The notes under the pieces are model-generated. The model searched no databases. It saw only the letters and a list, made by a program, of their open reading frames with translations, and was not told the DNA's origin. Positions 5,699 through 5,992 of a stretch of 5,992 nt of DNA are shown here, in pieces. The position numbers and the translations under genes were made by a program. How positions within the stretch are numbered: position 1 is the first letter of the stretch; every line of letters starts with the position of its first letter. Location of the stretch: assembly GCA_019245995.1 (NCBI GenBank), contig JAFAQW010000263.1, positions 1-5,992 on the forward strand, read 5' to 3'. The stretch is from Vulcanimicrobiota bacterium. GTDB lineage: Bacteria > Vulcanimicrobiota > Vulcanimicrobiia > Vulcanimicrobiales > Vulcanimicrobiaceae.

Positions 5699-5992
5699 TT
5701 ACGGCCGACCACGTTGACCGAACGAAATCGGCCCTTCCGTGCCGGCACGGAGGCGCGCAATGTTGCCGCGATGTTTCAGAAGGATGAGCAGCGCGGCGAA
5801 AACGCCGTAACCCGTCTGCGGGACCGCTCTGGTAAATATCCACAGCGCGACGATTGCGAGTATGCTGCCGAACATGGAGCCAACCGACGAATAGCGCGTT
5901 GCCGCCGCGCCTGCGATCCAACCCAGAACGGCGACGATGCCGGCCGGCCAGCAAAGCGCGAAGATGGCACCGAACGACGTGGCGACGCCTTT
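5699..5992 (-). CDS. plsY: Glycerol-3-phosphate acyltransferase PlsY, C-terminal part
   Basis: The last 97 codons of plsY; the 5' part lies beyond the right edge. PlsY is an inner-membrane enzyme that transfers an acyl group from acyl-phosphate to glycerol-3-phosphate, giving lysophosphatidate, the first step of phospholipid synthesis. The visible part opens at KGVATSFGA, matching the glycine-rich cytoplasmic motif GGKGVAT of the family. Three hydrophobic segments follow, then the third conserved motif, LLKHRGNIARLRAGTE, with the expected His, Asn and Glu (fragment residues 74, 77 and 86). The end, GPISFGQRGRP, is a normal short tail. The stop is TAA at 5701-5699, and efp follows after 47 bp. 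Confidence 0.93.
   Translation of the reverse strand, partial: KGVATSFGAIFALCWPAGIVAVLGWIAGAAATRYSSVGSMFGSILAIVALWIFTRAVPQTGYGVFAALLILLKHRGNIARLRAGTEGPISFGQRGRP
5736..5751. repeat. 16-bp perfect palindrome near the plsY 3' end
   Basis: TCCGTGCCGGCACGGA is its own reverse complement. It lies in plsY codons for the conserved RAGTE segment, about 85-100 bp upstream of the efp start. It could be a regulator site or an RNA hairpin, or a product of GC-rich coding constraint. No second copy is visible in the window. Confidence 0.4.

Noticed and set aside
5652..5954. Upstream extension of efp to give a 287-residue protein
   Set aside because: EF-P is about 186 residues and begins at MISSNDLRNG; the added part overlaps plsY in another frame and reads as noise.

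Overview
The window is a gene-dense stretch of a high-GC bacterial chromosome. Every supported gene is an ordinary chromosomal type, intergenic gaps run from 2 to 59 bp, and four of the seven visible start codons are GTG. I see no phage, transposase, CRISPR or RNA gene. The GC content, GTG starts, weak Shine-Dalgarno signals and a copy of the dispersed repeat read as 'CHPERSRR' suggest an uncultured environmental lineage; Eremiobacterota (WPS-2) or a similar group is only a guess. A lipobox or signal peptide, PlsY, class II fumarase and EF-P fit a respiring bacterium.

Layout. (1) Positions 1-2247, minus strand: a four-gene operon-like run. In transcription order it holds a membrane-anchored TPR protein (2247-1825), a DppA-like M55 D-aminopeptidase (1818-985), a second M55 paralogue (988-134, start overlapping the previous stop as ATGA) and the first 36 codons of an exported protein or lipoprotein (108-1, cut by the window edge). 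(2) Positions 2283-4312, plus strand: a SprT-like zinc metalloprotease-fold protein, then class II fumarase (fumC). (3) Positions 4315-5992, minus strand: in transcription order the 3' part of plsY (cut by the window edge), efp, and a TauE/SafE-family permease that converges on fumC with 2 bp between the stop codons.

How the genes may work together. The two M55 enzymes plus an anchored TPR protein and an exported product look like a small unit for handling D-amino-acid-containing peptides, possibly cell-wall derived; this is inferred from gene families and spacing only. FumC is the TCA-cycle hydratase. PlsY starts phospholipid synthesis and EF-P relieves ribosome stalling at polyproline; their co-orientation is housekeeping and implies no shared pathway.

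Most worth a second look: an in-frame repeat insertion right after the start codon of the second M55 gene; a TauE/SafE gene whose conserved first helix extends upstream of any ATG, GTG or TTG; the coupled, diverged M55 pair; and inverted repeats placed inside coding sequence around the convergent fumC/tauE junction. I found no clearly new multi-gene system; the TPR-M55-M55-exported unit is the nearest candidate.
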